From an uncultured Anaerolineales bacterium (GTDB lineage: Bacteria > Chloroflexota > Anaerolineae > Anaerolineales > UBA11657), in NCBI GenBank assembly GCA_913040765.1, contig CAJWIA010000080.1, positions 1 to 6,831 on the forward strand: a stretch of DNA of 6,831 bases, in the 5' to 3' direction. The translations under genes were made by a program, and so were the position numbers. Every line of letters starts with the position of its first letter. Within the stretch, counting starts at the first letter, position 1. Shown here in pieces: positions 5,348 to 6,831 of the stretch. A model generated the notes under the pieces. That model made no database searches. It saw nothing but the letters and a program-made list of their open reading frames with translations, and was not told the origin of the DNA.

Positions 5348-6687
5348 AACGGTTGGGCCCCTATAAAAAGCTAGCATTAGGCACTGGATTGACGCTAGTT
5401 TTGTTGCTTATTGGCTATCGGTTCGGTGGATCCGGTATCAGTAGCCAAATGAGTGGCGGTACCATCAGTGTAAGTGATGCGGAAACATGCCTACGTGCTG
5501 GAGGCAATATATTTTTCAACGTTACACTTGGTACCGAAACTTATCTTCAAAAGGTCGGACTATGGGAAGAAGCTAAAGCAAAAGAGGACTGGGCACAACC
5601 ATTCGTTTTCAATGCAAGCACACATGTTGGTACCATCCGTGATTTATCATTAGATGACAACGTCTTTGTTGCTGTCGACGGCACACGCTACCCAGCGGTC
5701 GGTCGACCAATAGCGTCTACCACTCACCACAACACTTACCTGATCTTTCTACCACGTTTCGATCACAGCGGACGTCCTATGTTTGAGCAAGACCAGGGAT
5801 ATTTCGAGATTATTATTGAGAATGTAGATATCCCAGCCAAGCGCATATTCAAGTTTGACCTACCATTGCCAACTAGTGATGGGGAAACTACAAATGTGAC
5901 TCGACTCTTGATGCTTATAGGTACGGCGATGGCTGCAATGTTACTGACCTGTACTCCATGTCTGATCGGATCATTAACCGTTGGCTCGGTCACAATGGGT
6001 ACCTCCTGGAAATCAAACATTGAATCAACGAAACAGCAGATCCGTACCGAGATGACCAAAAGAACTCTCTATTATCTTACAGCTCTGGTAGCATGCTACA
6101 CAGCAGTAGCTATCGCTGCCAGTACGTTTGATGTCACTGTAGAGGATATACGCCCGGTAGAGATAATAGGTGGTCTACTACTAATAATTGTCGGACTAGG
6201 TTTACTGCGCAGTTGGCAGCCAATCATCTACATAGAAAATACAGTTGTGAAACTGATCATCAGAAAATTCCCAGCAATTGGCCAATTTACCACAACGGAA
6301 ACTCCTGTACCAACCTTAACCTCGAGTTCGTCCTCGGCAATGGGAGCCTCACTAGCTATGGTATGCTCAGTCGCCGGTGCACCGACATTGACCACTGCTA
6401 TCATTTTTCCAGTAATGATTTATGCAGGCTTGAACGACATTTACTGGTCATTAATCATATTACTAGCTTACTTGATAGTCACTGCAGTACCATTTTTACT
6501 TATCGCTACTGGACTCGGGGAAGCATTGTTAAATATCTCCTTGCGCTTGCGACACCAATTACTCATTGCCAACGCAATCTTACTGATAGGATTAGGAACA
6601 ATGTTGCTAGTCAGCCCCGAAGGAGTAGCCAATGTTCTTTCTGTACCTGCACGCCTGATTGTCGAGCCCATGAGTTGGCTTTTTTGA
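5344..6687 (+). CDS. CcdA/DsbD-like polytopic membrane protein with extracytoplasmic N-terminal domain
   Basis: This 447-residue protein has an N-terminal anchor (about 9-27), an extracytoplasmic domain (about 28-185) and six further hydrophobic segments (about 187-213, 240-260, 271-289, 333-361, 366-390, 403-424). The first core helix carries Cys203 and Cys206 (LTCTPCLIGS), and a pseudo-symmetric helix in the second half carries Cys341 (GASLAMVCSVAGAPTL). Paired helices with Cys and Pro recall CcdA/DsbD thiol-electron transporters, but the second site lacks the usual Pro-Cys pair. The outer domain has Cys49, His94 and a His128-His129 pair. It is not recognised as thioredoxin or the DsbD alpha domain. 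In context, it might supply reductant to keep copper-site cysteines reduced or take part in copper handling. It overlaps the preceding gene by ATGA. The reading frame is clear; the family call is moderate and the substrate is unknown. Confidence 0.6.
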   Translation: MKRLGPYKKLALGTGLTLVLLLIGYRFGGSGISSQMSGGTISVSDAETCLRAGGNIFFNVTLGTETYLQKVGLWEEAKAKEDWAQPFVFNASTHVGTIRDLSLDDNVFVAVDGTRYPAVGRPIASTTHHNTYLIFLPRFDHSGRPMFEQDQGYFEIIIENVDIPAKRIFKFDLPLPTSDGETTNVTRLLMLIGTAMAAMLLTCTPCLIGSLTVGSVTMGTSWKSNIESTKQQIRTEMTKRTLYYLTALVACYTAVAIAASTFDVTVEDIRPVEIIGGLLLIIVGLGLLRSWQPIIYIENTVVKLIIRKFPAIGQFTTTETPVPTLTSSSSSAMGASLAMVCSVAGAPTLTTAIIFPVMIYAGLNDIYWSLIILLAYLIVTAVPFLLIATGLGEALLNISLRLRHQLLIANAILLIGLGTMLLVSPEGVANVLSVPARLIVEPMSWLF

Positions 6688-6735
6688 GGAATATGCAGAA
6701 CTCAAAATCTAAATCTGACCAAGTTCAGGTGCGGT

Positions 6736-6831
6736 ATGTATAGTAAGCAAAACACCATTTATTGGGTAGTAATACTACTTCTAGGGATATATGTACTCTA
6801 TGAAGTAATAACACCCAATCATCCCTACTGG
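6736..6831 (+). CDS. Partial gene with N-terminal membrane segment (3' truncated by window end)
   Basis: An open frame starts at ATG 6736, 48 bp after the preceding stop, and runs off the window. The 32 visible residues begin MYSKQNTIYWVVILLLGIYVLY and continue EVITPNHPYW, which is a short basic N-terminus and a single membrane helix or signal anchor. AGGTG at 6727-6731 could be its ribosome binding site, 4 nt before the ATG. Upstream the frame is open only to the stop at 6685-6687 and offers no better start codon. Same strand and short spacing suggest it belongs to the nos operon. Typical candidates at this place are a NosL/NosD-type maturation factor, a copper chaperone or a cytochrome, but nothing visible decides. 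Confidence 0.55.
   Translation, partial: MYSKQNTIYWVVILLLGIYVLYEVITPNHPYW

Noticed and set aside
6665..6685. Short stem AGCC/GGCT followed by six T at the end of the CcdA-like gene
   Set aside because: A 4-bp stem is too weak for a terminator, it lies within coding sequence, and another gene follows in the same direction.
6213..6743. A 176-residue open frame on the + strand
   Set aside because: It lies almost wholly inside the CcdA-like gene in another frame; its translation has no membrane segments or recognisable domain and looks like an out-of-frame shadow.
6693..6743. A 16-residue open frame after GAGGA, ending inside the next gene start
   Set aside because: The spacing to GAGGA is only 2 nt and the peptide has no features. 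A coupling leader is conceivable but not supported.

Overview
The window carries part of a nitrous oxide (N2O) reduction locus. A NarL-type two-component system sits directly upstream of a nos gene cluster, and everything is on the + strand. The DNA is moderately AT-rich. No rRNA, tRNA, transposase or CRISPR array was seen. The organism cannot be named from sequence alone. Three things suggest a lineage outside the classical proteobacterial denitrifiers: a HAMP-GAF-HisKA_3 sensor kinase, a NosZ with a plain hydrophobic N-terminus instead of a twin-arginine signal, and membrane-anchored CuA proteins. Chloroflexota or another monoderm-like group is my guess, held with low to moderate confidence.

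Layout. Positions 1-1260 hold the 3' part of a histidine kinase gene; its sensor and membrane part lie outside the window. It overlaps by 4 bp (GTGA) with a NarL/FixJ response regulator gene (1257-1940). A likely intrinsic terminator follows (about 1972-2001), then a leader of about 100 bp. The second block begins at 2103 with a small membrane-anchored CuA cupredoxin. Next comes nosZ (2679-4646), which keeps all seven expected CuZ histidines and all the CuA ligands. A 125-bp spacer with a perfect 14-bp stem-loop and a 12-bp tandem duplication separates nosZ from a four-helix membrane protein resembling NosB of atypical (clade II) nos clusters (4772-5347). An ATGA overlap leads to a polytopic CcdA/DsbD-like protein with a large extracytoplasmic N-terminal domain (5344-6687). 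The window ends inside one more gene (from 6736) whose first residues form a membrane segment.

How they may work together: the two-component system probably senses redox, gas or oxidant conditions and controls the adjacent nos genes. NosZ reduces N2O to N2 outside the cytoplasmic membrane. The separate CuA protein could pass electrons to NosZ or be an intermediate in copper loading. The NosB-like and CcdA-like membrane proteins would support electron supply, thiol reduction or copper-site assembly. The NosZ identity is firm; the links among the accessory proteins are inferred from gene order.

The most unusual points are the second, stand-alone CuA protein encoded before nosZ, the cysteine-rich GAF domain of the kinase, the CcdA-like fusion, and short tandem duplications at three separate gene ends.
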